A stretch of DNA of 64,000 nucleotides from a virus. Position numbers and translations under genes: made by a program. The notes beneath the pieces are model-generated. The model was not told the DNA's origin. It worked only from the letters and a program-made list of their open reading frames with translations, and ran no database searches. Positions 28,064-36,996 of this stretch are shown here, in pieces (position 1 is the stretch's first letter; the number at the start of each line of letters is the position of its first letter). The DNA lies in IMG/VR virus record IMGVR_UViG_3300020159_000429, positions 18,577 through 82,576 of that record, one strand, 5' to 3'.

Positions 28064-29686
28064 ATGCCATATCAAATTAACAAATTTAGCGGAGACCGAC
28101 TAGTAATACTAGAAGATGGTACACTAGACTCTACTACGAACCTCAATCTAGTAGGCAAAAATTTTGCCGGCTACGGCGAAACACAAAATGAAAACTTTGT
28201 GTGGATGCTAGAAAATTTTGCCGGTGGGATCGCTCCTGGAAAACCGTTATCGGGCCAACTGTGGTATGATTCTATTACAAAAAGAATTAACGTTTACACA
28301 GGTTCTTCTTGGAATGTAGTAGGCGGAACAAAAATTTCTAGTACAGAACCTCTTGATCCAGCCCCAGGCGACGGGTGGTATGAATCTGACAGCGGTAAAT
28401 TTTATGTATATGACGGAACTGATTTTCAATTTGTAGGTCCGGAAACTGTAGTAGGGTTTGGAAATACTCGACACATGTCAACTACGGTAATTGATTCTGT
28501 TGGAAACCCTGTACCAGTTATTCAAACAGTAATCAATGACGCAATAATATCTATTACTACTGACAGAGCATTTACACCGTTAACTCTTATTACTGGATTT
28601 ACATCATTTGTTAAAGGCGTCAATCTTTCAACATCATCAACAATTAACGGCAGCATCACCGGAAATGCTGGTTCAGCAAATCAACTATCAACAATAAGAA
28701 ATATCAACGGTGTTGGATTTAACGGCAGCTCAAATATTACAATTACAGCAGCAACACCAGAAGATTTAATAGCCGGCAATTATATAACAGGTTCTACGTT
28801 TGATGGGTCAGCACCAGTTACGTGGAATGTTAATGCGTCATCAAATAATATTCAAAATACTGTAGTTGCTCGCGACAGTTCTGGAAATTTTGCTGCTAAT
28901 ACTGTAGTAGCTAATCTCACAGGCAATACTATTGGAACACACACTGGCCCAGTTGTTGGCGGAGTGACTGGCAACGTTCTTGGCAATGTTACTGGCAATG
29001 TACTTGGCAATGTTACAGGTGATGTTGTTGGCAATCTTACAGGTTCGGTAATAGGTAATGTTCAAGGAAATATCAAAGGTAGTTTAGTTGCCAGTGATAA
29101 CTCTGTTGCCTACGACGGTGTAACAAAAATATTTACAGGAACATTCACTGGTAACGCTACGTCGGCTACTAGACTTCAAAATGAAATATTAATTAATAAT
29201 GTTCCGTTTACTGGCCAGTCTAGCATAACTGTGTTTGACAATACAAAATTTCCTACAACTGGCGGGGAACTAACTGGTCCGTTAGTGTTAGCAAATGACC
29301 CCACAACAGGATTAGGTGCTGCTACAAAACAATATGTTGACTCTCGTGATCAAATAATTAAGTCTGAAGTTATCGCATTATTTCCAACAAACTATGTTAT
29401 TACCTACGGTAACACTCAGTACAGTCAAGCAGGATTTACTAATCAAGTAGGTTCGTTTAATTTTGGTGCAAACTTTTTTGACGTTTTTCCTCCTATGGGA
29501 AAAACAATAGGAGACCTTGAAGCATTTATTCCTAGTATTGCTGTTATTCACTACGCAGGTCGAGTTGACGGAAACGATTCGATGGTTTGTACTTGGAGCA
29601 ATTTAGGCGATAGGATTAGAGTTTATGTACAGAATACAGAACAACGATCAACCCCAGCTGCCAACTGGTTAGCTATTTGGAGATAA
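28064..29686 (+). CDS. Tail fibre protein, paralogue 3, with GNVxG repeats
   Basis: A 540-aa fibre protein. Residues 1-125 are the shared module (NLVGKNFAGYGETQNENFVW, GQLWYDSITKRINVYTG). A segment with GNAGSANQLS and GNATSATRL phrases is typical of phage fibre shafts. Residues 287-340 are a run of GNVxG/GNVTG units that probably fold as a narrow triple beta-helix. The C-terminal 110 residues, after TKQYVDSRDQIIK, form a small aromatic-rich globular tip ending in WLAIWR, a likely receptor-binding head. The next gene encodes an assembly chaperone-like protein, suggesting that this is the fibre it serves. Confidence 0.72.
   Translation: MPYQINKFSGDRLVILEDGTLDSTTNLNLVGKNFAGYGETQNENFVWMLENFAGGIAPGKPLSGQLWYDSITKRINVYTGSSWNVVGGTKISSTEPLDPAPGDGWYESDSGKFYVYDGTDFQFVGPETVVGFGNTRHMSTTVIDSVGNPVPVIQTVINDAIISITTDRAFTPLTLITGFTSFVKGVNLSTSSTINGSITGNAGSANQLSTIRNINGVGFNGSSNITITAATPEDLIAGNYITGSTFDGSAPVTWNVNASSNNIQNTVVARDSSGNFAANTVVANLTGNTIGTHTGPVVGGVTGNVLGNVTGNVLGNVTGDVVGNLTGSVIGNVQGNIKGSLVASDNSVAYDGVTKIFTGTFTGNATSATRLQNEILINNVPFTGQSSITVFDNTKFPTTGGELTGPLVLANDPTTGLGAATKQYVDSRDQIIKSEVIALFPTNYVITYGNTQYSQAGFTNQVGSFNFGANFFDVFPPMGKTIGDLEAFIPSIAVIHYAGRVDGNDSMVCTWSNLGDRIRVYVQNTEQRSTPAANWLAIWR
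28922..29085 (+). repeat. In-frame ~12-nt tandem repeat encoding GNVxG/GNVTG units
   Basis: About 13 degenerate 12-nt units of the form GGCAATGTTACT encode repeating GN(V/L)xG tetrads inside paralogue 3. The units vary mainly at third positions. The tract could change length by slippage without breaking the frame. Confidence 0.7.
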
Positions 29687-29687
29687 C

Positions 29688-30047
29688 ATGTACTACGTTT
29701 GTATAGAAAATAATCAAATCACAACAATATTAAATTATCAGCCTAATGTTCCTGATACTGTTTTAGTGACTGAAATTACCAATGAACAATATGATCAACT
29801 TGTTAACAACACACATTTTTTTAATGTGGCAACAAACGCAGTTGAGTCGTTGACTAATGAACAAATACTTGCTAAGTCAACGTTTGATCAAAACAGTGTA
29901 CATAGAGAATTTTTAAACACTACTGATTGGCAAGTACTAAGACACATAAGACAAAAGGCATTGGCGGTGCCCACAACATTAACAGACGCCGAATATTTAG
30001 AATTAGAACAGCAAAGACAAACTGCTGCTGACAGCATAACAGAATAA
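29688..30047 (+). CDS. Tail-fibre assembly chaperone-like protein
   Basis: A 119-aa protein. The C-terminal half (residues 72-119) reads STFDQNSVHREFLNTTDWQV then RHIRQKALAVP...LTDAEYLELEQQRQ. This matches the layout of the phage tail assembly chaperone domain: a helix with (T/S)DW and an RQ-containing second helix. Such proteins help fold or trimerise the distal fibre. It starts 1 bp after the stop of paralogue 3, and no strong ribosome site is seen, which suggests coupled translation. The N-terminal half is beta-rich and resembles the first part of other fibre chaperones. Confidence 0.6.
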   Translation: MYYVCIENNQITTILNYQPNVPDTVLVTEITNEQYDQLVNNTHFFNVATNAVESLTNEQILAKSTFDQNSVHREFLNTTDWQVLRHIRQKALAVPTTLTDAEYLELEQQRQTAADSITE

Positions 30048-30059
30048 TAGGAGCAAGTA

Positions 30060-31841
30060 ATGCCATACCAGATTGATAGATATAACGGGTCGTTCTTTAT
30101 AGAGGTACCCGATCAAACGGTCGATAGTTCTAGCTGCGACTTGAAATTAATTGGCAAAAACTATGCCGGGTATGGTGAAGTCACTAACGAAAATATACTA
30201 TACTTATTAGAAAACTTTAGAGGATTTAGTGCTCCGAGAAGACCGCTCACTGGTCAAATATGGTACGATGAGTTATCTAACAAGATTAAATTCTATGACG
30301 ACACCCAACAATGGAAGACAGTCTCAGTAACAGACGTAGCATTGTTAGCACCTACAGGGTTATCTGTAAAAGACAAAGGTAATCTATGGTATAACGATAC
30401 ACTAAAACAATTGAATGTGTGGGACGGTGCTGACTATGTTATTATTGGACCTGAGCTAGCTGTAGGGTTTGGGAAAACTAAACTCAGTTCAACTACCATT
30501 CGTGATAATGGAAACGTTGAACATGCTCTCATAGAAGTTTATAATAACGAAAAAGTTGTAGCAACAATTAGCTCGACCGAATTTGATATTGGTGTTATTG
30601 ACACTATTGCCGGCTTTACAAGAATTAAACAAGGCTTTACATTAGTTGACACACCGTCTACTGGAGTAACAACTTCTGGTTACAAATATTGGGGTACTGC
30701 AAGCAACACAGAAAAATTTAGTGGATTTACTACCGCTGATTTTGTAATGCGAGGGATGAACGGATCAACATTTGGCGATACTGGTGTAACACTAGGTGAT
30801 GACAGTGATTTAAAAATATTTGTTGAAGACTTTAATAAAGTAGTAATATCAAGCCAATTAAATGGTCCTTTAAAAATTCGTGTTAAAAATGGAAATATCA
30901 ACAATGATGTTGCTATTTTTACAGAAGCTGGTATGGAGCCTAACACTACTGAAATATATAATTTAGGCTCAAATAGTAAAAAGTGGAATGAGATACACTC
31001 TAAAGATGTATTCGGTAATGTACGAGGAACTCTACAAGGTGATTTGCTGGCAGAAGATGATCAAGTAATGTTTGACGCTAGTCTTAAAGAATTTTACGGA
31101 ACACACGTAGGCACTCAACAAGGCGATATTAGAGCAGCAGATAATTCTCTTTGCTTTGATTCTTCTGCCAGAGCATTTATTGGTGCCCAAGGAACATTTA
31201 CTAACATTACTACAGATTTATTGACATTGATAGACAAAGTAATTGGAGACCTTAAAGGTGATATCTATGCCAGCGATGATACTATTGCTTACAACGCAGG
31301 CACAAAAACCTTTACCGGCACATTAACAGGCAATGCTGCTACTGCGTCTAAATTCCAGTCTCCAAAATTTATCAACGGTGTTCCGTTCGATGGATCAGAG
31401 AATATCAATGTAGTTGACGAAACAAGAGTTGCTAAGACTGGCGGTGTTATGTCAGGTTATTTGACTTTAGTTGATGACCCAATTAATGAAAAACATGCTG
31501 CTACTAAAAAATACGTTGACGATCAAATTGCCAATAAAACGTTATATTTTAGTTTAGATACCAAGGGGCTATCAATAATAGGCGCTGGTGTTGGATCAGT
31601 TGCTGGATTATTAAATCAACTAGCACCACCATTAAATTTCCGTGTCGGTACAATGGCACATATTGCCAGCACAATACAGAATGTTTCAACATCTACTTCT
31701 ATATCTAGAGGAGGTTGGATTAGCGTGTCATTTGTAAGCAATGTGTCAGTAACAACTACAGTTGACAATCCGTCACGCAATAACTCATTAATTTACAGAG
31801 TTAATTCTATTCAATCGAGTTGGGAATATGTCTCAGGTTAA
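30060..31841 (+). CDS. Tail fibre protein, paralogue 4
   Basis: A 593-aa fibre protein with the shared module at residues 1-125 (DLKLIGKNYAGYGEVTNENI, GQIWYDELSNKIKFYDD, GNLWYNDTLKQLNVWDG). The middle contains the phrase NLGSNSKKWNEIHSKDVFGN, which also recurs in paralogue 5 as YNLGYAGKKWNKIFAEHLFG; this is a shaft module common in marine phage fibres. The tip after residue 480 (KHAATKKYVDDQIANKTLYF) differs from the other paralogues. A good AGGAG ribosome site is present. The stop overlaps the start of the oxygenase gene by 14 bp. Confidence 0.72.
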   Translation: MPYQIDRYNGSFFIEVPDQTVDSSSCDLKLIGKNYAGYGEVTNENILYLLENFRGFSAPRRPLTGQIWYDELSNKIKFYDDTQQWKTVSVTDVALLAPTGLSVKDKGNLWYNDTLKQLNVWDGADYVIIGPELAVGFGKTKLSSTTIRDNGNVEHALIEVYNNEKVVATISSTEFDIGVIDTIAGFTRIKQGFTLVDTPSTGVTTSGYKYWGTASNTEKFSGFTTADFVMRGMNGSTFGDTGVTLGDDSDLKIFVEDFNKVVISSQLNGPLKIRVKNGNINNDVAIFTEAGMEPNTTEIYNLGSNSKKWNEIHSKDVFGNVRGTLQGDLLAEDDQVMFDASLKEFYGTHVGTQQGDIRAADNSLCFDSSARAFIGAQGTFTNITTDLLTLIDKVIGDLKGDIYASDDTIAYNAGTKTFTGTLTGNAATASKFQSPKFINGVPFDGSENINVVDETRVAKTGGVMSGYLTLVDDPINEKHAATKKYVDDQIANKTLYFSLDTKGLSIIGAGVGSVAGLLNQLAPPLNFRVGTMAHIASTIQNVSTSTSISRGGWISVSFVSNVSVTTTVDNPSRNNSLIYRVNSIQSSWEYVSG

Positions 31842-32325
31842 ACTAGTTAAAAACTATCTTACTAATGTAGACGAGATTATTACTCTGGCTGAAAAGCATA
31901 GAGATAAATTTTCTAGTCGAACCGATAATGACACTCACAACTTTAAAACCACCTACGGTAACAGCAAATTAAAAAGCCTATTTTATTTTAATATGGATGA
32001 CGAATTAAAGGCTGCTATCACTAAGACAATTCCAGACGATCCTAGATTTATTACCAGCATGACTATCAACAGATATGACCCGGGTGATTATCTACTAAGA
32101 CACAAGGATAGCATTGGCGGATATTGGAAATTTAAATTAATATTCTTACAAAGTGAAAACCCGCATTTCAAATATTTTGACGATAGCGGCACTGAACACA
32201 TTGTAGAAGAAGAGCCCGGAGCATACGTTGATATGCCCATTCACTTCGAACACGAAGTTACAGAAATTGGACTTAACGAACAGTCTAAATACAGTTTAGT
32301 TTTAGCATGGGGAAGGATAGGATAA
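31828..32325 (+). CDS. 2-oxoglutarate/Fe(II)-dependent oxygenase, prolyl-hydroxylase-like
   Basis: A 165-aa protein with the double-stranded beta-helix metal triad: H92-x-D94 in LLRHKDSIGG and a distal H142 in HFEHEVTEIG. K154 in SKYSLVLAWG sits where the 2-oxoglutarate carboxylate is normally bound by Arg or Lys. The short length and NRYDPGDYLLRHKD phrase match the 2OG-Fe(II) oxygenases common in marine T4-like phages. Its substrate is unknown. It overlaps the end of fibre paralogue 4 and lies between fibre genes, so hydroxylation of fibre residues is one possibility; nucleic-acid or host protein oxidation is another. Confidence 0.78.
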   Translation: MSQVKLVKNYLTNVDEIITLAEKHRDKFSSRTDNDTHNFKTTYGNSKLKSLFYFNMDDELKAAITKTIPDDPRFITSMTINRYDPGDYLLRHKDSIGGYWKFKLIFLQSENPHFKYFDDSGTEHIVEEEPGAYVDMPIHFEHEVTEIGLNEQSKYSLVLAWGRIG

Positions 32326-32795
32326 TGTCTAAGAAATCAAGAGATTTATTGTTTATAAAAAGCACCGGTGTGTTAATTGGTGAAATAACACCAGAAACAG
32401 ATACTCAAACCTTAAACCTGGACAACTTTGTTGTTAAAACAGTTGACCTAGATGAGGATATTGGTGACTATTGGTACGGTGATTACACTACTGGCGAAGT
32501 AAGATCAAGGGCAGACAAGCCTGTAATTACAGAATCGTATGTAAAGTATAATACTAATGTGTCTATTTTAAATGAATATCCAATACACAAACAATTGAAT
32601 ATTTTAATAGACCTATTAGCCAACAGTGATCTGCCTAAAACTGCTGAATTTACTGCTATGGTTGAGTTTTTAAATTCGTCTAAAGCTAATCACCGAGAAC
32701 AGATCCAGGCATATTCAACAAATCCTAATGCTTACACCTTTGTTTCTGAAGCTGAAGAAAAAGAAATTATAGCAAAAAAGCAGAATTTTGAATAA
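32325..32795 (+). CDS. Hypothetical protein between oxygenase and fibre gene
   Basis: A 156-aa soluble protein when started at the ATG whose A is the last base of the upstream stop (TAATG), with GGAAGGATAGG as ribosome site; an earlier ATG 18 bp upstream is less likely. The N-terminal half is beta-rich and acidic (VDLDEDIGDYWYGDY), the C-terminal half helical with a Lys/Glu-rich end. Two halves of this type (a small beta domain and a helical tail) resemble fibre-assembly accessory proteins, but no family is recognised. Position within the fibre cluster is the only functional hint. Confidence 0.55.
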   Translation: MSKKSRDLLFIKSTGVLIGEITPETDTQTLNLDNFVVKTVDLDEDIGDYWYGDYTTGEVRSRADKPVITESYVKYNTNVSILNEYPIHKQLNILIDLLANSDLPKTAEFTAMVEFLNSSKANHREQIQAYSTNPNAYTFVSEAEEKEIIAKKQNFE

Positions 32796-32804
32796 TAAAA
32801 TACG

Positions 32805-32813
32805 ATAAATACA
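32805..32813 (+). promoter_or_regulatory. Late-promoter-like box GATAAATAC
   Basis: GATAAATAC lies in the 37-bp gap before fibre paralogue 5, about 20 bp upstream of the ATG, with an ATTGGA element between them. It matches 7 of 8 bases of the T4 late promoter. Confidence 0.45.
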
Positions 32814-32832
32814 GAGAATTGGACGAACAACT

Positions 32833-34629
32833 ATGACATACCGCGTAGACAGATATAACGGAACGTTTTTAACAAATGTTTCAGACGGAACCATTGACAG
32901 TACCACAGACCTTAAGTTTGTTGGTAGAAATTATACTGGCTACGGTGAAGTACAAAACGAAAACTTTTTACATCTATTAGAAAATTTTGCCAATACTGTG
33001 CCACCAACAAAACCAATTAGTGGCCAAGTGTGGTACGATTCTGTTAATAAAAAATTAAAATTCTATGACGGTACTAAATTTAAAGTAGCTAACGGTGCTG
33101 AGATTGCGTCTAGTCCTCCGCCGGGTCTAACTGCTGGTGATTTTTGGTTTGACACTAATACCAATCAGCTATCAGCATGGAACGGATCAAGTTTTGTTCT
33201 TATCGGGCCACAAAGTGCTCCGGGATTCGGAACATCGCAAATTGTAACTCAGGTTGTAAAAGATTCTAATAATACTAGCCATGTAATTTTACGTGCGGTA
33301 GTTGGCGGAGTTACTACTGCTATTTTTAATAATGATGACGATTTTACTTTATCGACCTCAAATAACATTGCTGGATTTTCAGAATCAGGGCGTCAAGTTA
33401 AAAAAGGTATTACTTTAAATTCTGTAAGTTCGACTGGAGTAAGCACAGGTCAAGTATTTTGGGGAACTGCTAGTGACGCTCAAAAACTTGGCGGTGTTTC
33501 GCCAGCTAACTATATTCGTTCAGATATTGAAGGCGGTTTTAATAACACAATTGGATTCCAGGCTGGGTTAACAGTTGGAACTAGTATTAGAAAAGATTTA
33601 AAAATTTATGTAAACTCCTCAGTTGGTCAACAACCAATCATTGAAAATCAAATTAACGGTCAGATATTAGTTAGAATCAGTAATGGCGCATCAAATATTG
33701 ACAAAGATGACATGATGATTTTCTCCAGACAAATTTATGATGTAGCTGATCAAGATTCAGAATTCTGTATTTTACCAGGAGCAACGTCAAAATACAATCT
33801 CGGATATGCTGGTAAAAAATGGAATAAAATATTTGCTGAACATCTGTTTGGCGATGTTGAAGGCGATGTTATTGGAAATTCAACAGGTGTTCACAAGGGT
33901 AGTGTTAGGGATAACTCAAACGTTATTTCTTTTGATGCTGACACAAGAACATTCTTTGGAAAATTTGAAGGCGAATTTGCCGGTCCTATTGTAGGACAAG
34001 CATCGTCTGCTATTTCTGCTACACGGTTACAAGTTGGTTTAAACATTTATAATCCTAGTGATTTAGCATTGCCCGGATCAGCATCGATCCCGATTAGAAC
34101 AGCTAACGGAACAATCAGTGCTGTGTTGTTTAATGGTCAATCTGTAGATACACAGTCAATAGAAGGACGCTTGCCATCAGTTGAAAAAGATCCAGATACT
34201 GTTGTACTAAGAACAGTCGGTGGTGACATCAATGCTAGATTCTTTAACGGTACTTCAACAAGCTCTAGATATGCTGACTTAGCAGAAAAATATCTAGCTG
34301 ATAGGGAATACGCTGTGGGTACAGTAGTAGCTATTGGTGGTGAAGCAGAAGTTACTGAAGTACAATTTGGTGTTAGAGCTATTGGTGTTGTTTCGGAAAA
34401 CCCAGCATTCAGAATGAACGAAGATTTAGAAAACGGAACATATATAGCATTAAAGGGAAGAGTTCCTGTTAAGGTAATTGGAGCTGTTAGGAAGGGTGAT
34501 AGGCTAGTAGCAGCAAGCAATGGCTGTGCTATCAGAGCCAGTTTTCATCAACATCCGGATGTGTTTGCCATAGCCTTAGAAACATCAGACAACATAGAAA
34601 TCAAATTAATAGAAGCACTAGTGCTATAA
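32833..34629 (+). CDS. Tail fibre protein, paralogue 5, with processing-type C-terminus
   Basis: A 598-aa fibre protein. Residues 1-125 are the shared module (LKFVGRNYTGYGEVQNENFL, GQVWYDSVNKKLKFYDG, GDFWFDTNTNQLSAWNG). The shaft includes the YNLGYAGKKWNKIFAEHLFG module shared with paralogue 4. The final 115 residues begin YADLAEKYLADREYAVGTVV and include GVRAIGVVSENPAF and LKGRVPVKVIG. This beta-barrel domain is common at the end of marine phage fibre proteins and resembles domains of the G2-peptidase/self-processing type; activity here is not shown. It has its own late-promoter-like box. Confidence 0.7.
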   Translation: MTYRVDRYNGTFLTNVSDGTIDSTTDLKFVGRNYTGYGEVQNENFLHLLENFANTVPPTKPISGQVWYDSVNKKLKFYDGTKFKVANGAEIASSPPPGLTAGDFWFDTNTNQLSAWNGSSFVLIGPQSAPGFGTSQIVTQVVKDSNNTSHVILRAVVGGVTTAIFNNDDDFTLSTSNNIAGFSESGRQVKKGITLNSVSSTGVSTGQVFWGTASDAQKLGGVSPANYIRSDIEGGFNNTIGFQAGLTVGTSIRKDLKIYVNSSVGQQPIIENQINGQILVRISNGASNIDKDDMMIFSRQIYDVADQDSEFCILPGATSKYNLGYAGKKWNKIFAEHLFGDVEGDVIGNSTGVHKGSVRDNSNVISFDADTRTFFGKFEGEFAGPIVGQASSAISATRLQVGLNIYNPSDLALPGSASIPIRTANGTISAVLFNGQSVDTQSIEGRLPSVEKDPDTVVLRTVGGDINARFFNGTSTSSRYADLAEKYLADREYAVGTVVAIGGEAEVTEVQFGVRAIGVVSENPAFRMNEDLENGTYIALKGRVPVKVIGAVRKGDRLVAASNGCAIRASFHQHPDVFAIALETSDNIEIKLIEALVL

Positions 34630-34639
34630 GGAAATAAGA

Positions 34640-35866
34640 ATGCCAACAATTACACCAGGAGTAACCCCAATATCATTTAGTGACTGGGATAATTTATATA
34701 ATACGCTGTTAACTATTATAGGACCAATCGCAGTTGATAATACTGGAAAACCTTTGTCTAGTTCTAAGGGTAACGGATACGGTTTAACTTCGGCTTTTTT
34801 AAATTCTGCCCCTTATCCTTTTACAAAAACAATCACATCAATAAGTAGAGCTAACCCTGCAGTAGTATCAACAGGTTCGGTTAACCATGGGTTTCAAAAC
34901 GGGGATATTGTTTATCTTTCAGGATTGCCAGGTGCGTGGGCTAGTTCTAGTCTAGAAGGCCAATATTTTGAAGTAGCTAATCGAACTAACACTACGTTTG
35001 CCTTAAAAGATACGTTTCTAGCAACGTTTGGAACACCATTTGCTGGAACAGGTACGGTCACACAACCAATTGTTCATAAAAGTCAATTTGACAGGATTAA
35101 ACTAGACTTAGACGCAGTGTATACACATATATTTGCTACAAATTCAAGCACGACTGGGCCAACTAGAAACACAACAATTCAAGGATCTGTTTACAATCAA
35201 TATTATACAGCAATTGATCAAGCACTGGCAAATAAGTTAGTGATAAAAACTTACGACGAAGTACTAGCAGCATCTAGAACACAAACATCAACATGGGGTG
35301 ATGGGGCCGCAGGACTTGATGCCGAGTTTACAATCACTTGGCCAGATGAATTAAAGTTTTTTCAATACTGGAATACCGGAAGCATGATTCGATTTGGTCT
35401 AACTATCACTGATCCGCAAACATCCGGCCAGCAAGCTGCCAAAGAGGCTAGCTGGGTACAAGTAGCAACTGATAATTTTCCAATGTATTACCCTGGGTTT
35501 ACTAAAGCTATAATGGGTTATAATTCAACTACGTTTGCTCCTGGTAGAACGACAGACACCAACAATTTTACAGATGAAGGTGCGTTTACATCATCAACAG
35601 TGGGGTTCTCACAGATCTACGATAAAAGACCTACAAGTGGTACATACAATACCAACTACATAAGAATGGAACATTTTAGAACAGTAGGTAACCCGGCTCA
35701 AATTCAATTTAGACTAAACTTACAAGATCAAGTAAACAACGCATTTACTGGTGGCGTGACCGCTAATGTTACGTTCACTGTCAGTTTAATATACACAAAA
35801 ACACCAATTCCTCTAAGTTGGGATCCATCCACACAAATTACTGTCAGTTTCACAAATAACCTCTAA
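34640..35866 (+). CDS. Putative virion structural protein
   Basis: A 408-aa protein, last of the fibre cluster. Residues about 70-140 hold a small domain with NHGFQNGDIVYLSG and EGQYFEVANRTNTTFALKD, a beta-barrel insert often repeated in phage tail proteins; a related stretch occurs in the giant protein near residue 1960 (PHGIKVGEIIGINN). The C-terminal half is beta-rich with many aromatic residues and ends in an Ig-like strand pattern. No catalytic motif is seen. It has an AAGGAAA ribosome site and is followed by the hairpin at 35872. A fibre-associated adhesin is plausible but unproven. Confidence 0.5.
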   Translation: MPTITPGVTPISFSDWDNLYNTLLTIIGPIAVDNTGKPLSSSKGNGYGLTSAFLNSAPYPFTKTITSISRANPAVVSTGSVNHGFQNGDIVYLSGLPGAWASSSLEGQYFEVANRTNTTFALKDTFLATFGTPFAGTGTVTQPIVHKSQFDRIKLDLDAVYTHIFATNSSTTGPTRNTTIQGSVYNQYYTAIDQALANKLVIKTYDEVLAASRTQTSTWGDGAAGLDAEFTITWPDELKFFQYWNTGSMIRFGLTITDPQTSGQQAAKEASWVQVATDNFPMYYPGFTKAIMGYNSTTFAPGRTTDTNNFTDEGAFTSSTVGFSQIYDKRPTSGTYNTNYIRMEHFRTVGNPAQIQFRLNLQDQVNNAFTGGVTANVTFTVSLIYTKTPIPLSWDPSTQITVSFTNNL

Positions 35867-35871
35867 TCTAG

Positions 35872-35902
35872 TTAGCTCGGCATATATAACATGTCGAGCT
35901 AA
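35872..35902 (+). terminator. Hairpin between the fibre module and the glycosyltransferase cassette
   Basis: TTAGCTCG at 35872-35879 pairs exactly with CGAGCTAA at 35895-35902. The stem extends by GCAT/ATGT with one G-U pair, leaving a 7-nt loop. There is no following U-run, so it is an atypical terminator. Its right arm ends 3 nt before the next ATG and could instead hinder ribosome access. Confidence 0.55.
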
Positions 35903-35905
35903 ACT

Positions 35906-36226
35906 ATGGAAAAATCTCTTGAAACTATAATTAAAAAATCTGACAGGCTGTTAGCTGTCAAGATGAAACGTCAATCCCTCAAAGAAAAATTTGACGCAAA
36001 CATTACATTTGGCCTAAATGGTGGTATTTTTAAAATAGACCAATCACTGATATCATTTGTTAATACAATTATATCACTAGGTAAAACTCAAAATGTTGTA
36101 TTACTTGATGTAAATCAAACACCAATCGTAATCGAGGATCTTAATTGTTTCCTACAACAAATTGTAGATCAGTATTTTATGTCTTTGGGTGCGTATCACG
36201 CAGGATATCAAGATCTTAAAAAATGA
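35906..36226 (+). CDS. Hypothetical protein
   Basis: A 106-aa protein of unknown family. It has a basic helical N-terminus (residues 1-30), a short beta segment (ANITFGLNGGIFKID) and a longer helical C-terminal half. No membrane segment or catalytic motif is visible. It follows directly after the hairpin and its stop overlaps the ATG of the next glycosyltransferase-like gene (ATGA), so it belongs to that operon. It may be a small structural or partner protein; nothing in the sequence decides this. Confidence 0.5.
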   Translation: MEKSLETIIKKSDRLLAVKMKRQSLKEKFDANITFGLNGGIFKIDQSLISFVNTIISLGKTQNVVLLDVNQTPIVIEDLNCFLQQIVDQYFMSLGAYHAGYQDLKK

Positions 36227-36996
36227 ATAACGGTGTAGTAATTTTTGGTCACAATTCCAAAGATATTGATTATGTAAAATTAGCTGACATATCTGCTAGA
36301 CTTGTTGTGGCTAATTTAAAAGTTCCTGTTACTTTAATCACTGATAGTGTGTCATTATCAAACACAACAACATCTCTTAAAAACATTGACAATTTAGTTG
36401 TACTTGATCGACCATCTACTAATAATACTCGGGTGCTGTTAGGATCAACGACAGAGTTTATTAATACCAATCGATATGTTGCTTATCAATATACCCCCTA
36501 CGATAAAACACTACTAATTGATTCTGATCTATTGATCCTATCTAATAAATTAAGTGCCTACTGGAATTCGACTCGAGAGTTTTTGATTACTGGAAGTATG
36601 ACAGTGTTAGATGGCACGTTGTCAGACAGAGAAAAAAAATTATCACCAACAACAATTCCGATGAGATGGGCAACCGCTATTATGTTTTCTAAAACAGAGT
36701 ATGTTGAGACTATATTTAAAACAGTCAAATATATCCAAGATAATTGGTTTTATTTTATAGACCTATATAACATGCCTCCTTGTAGTTTTAGAAACGATTA
36801 TGCGTTTACTATTGCTAATCACATTGTTAACGGGTTTGTTCCTACAGATAATTTTCTTCCAACACCCCTAATGGCATTAGAACATCAGTCTTTAGAAAAA
36901 CTCGATGTTGATCACGCAGTAATAGACAGTACTATTATACAATCCGATATTCATGTAATGAACAAATACAGTATATTAGGAGTTGAGTTTGAATAA
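36223..36996 (+). CDS. GT-A-type glycosyltransferase-like protein
   Basis: A 257-aa protein. Residues 1-45 form an alpha/beta start ending in VPVTLITDS. A DxD motif (D100-S-D102) follows the hydrophobic strand in YDKTLLIDSDLLIL, as in the GT8-like nucleotide-sugar transferase fold, where it binds metal and the sugar nucleotide. Residue pairs RWATAIMFSK further on resemble the acceptor-side region of that fold. It overlaps the upstream gene by 4 bp and is followed by another GT-A protein, forming a sugar-transfer cassette next to the fibre genes. The sugar and acceptor are not predictable. Confidence 0.68.
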   Translation: MNNGVVIFGHNSKDIDYVKLADISARLVVANLKVPVTLITDSVSLSNTTTSLKNIDNLVVLDRPSTNNTRVLLGSTTEFINTNRYVAYQYTPYDKTLLIDSDLLILSNKLSAYWNSTREFLITGSMTVLDGTLSDREKKLSPTTIPMRWATAIMFSKTEYVETIFKTVKYIQDNWFYFIDLYNMPPCSFRNDYAFTIANHIVNGFVPTDNFLPTPLMALEHQSLEKLDVDHAVIDSTIIQSDIHVMNKYSILGVEFE

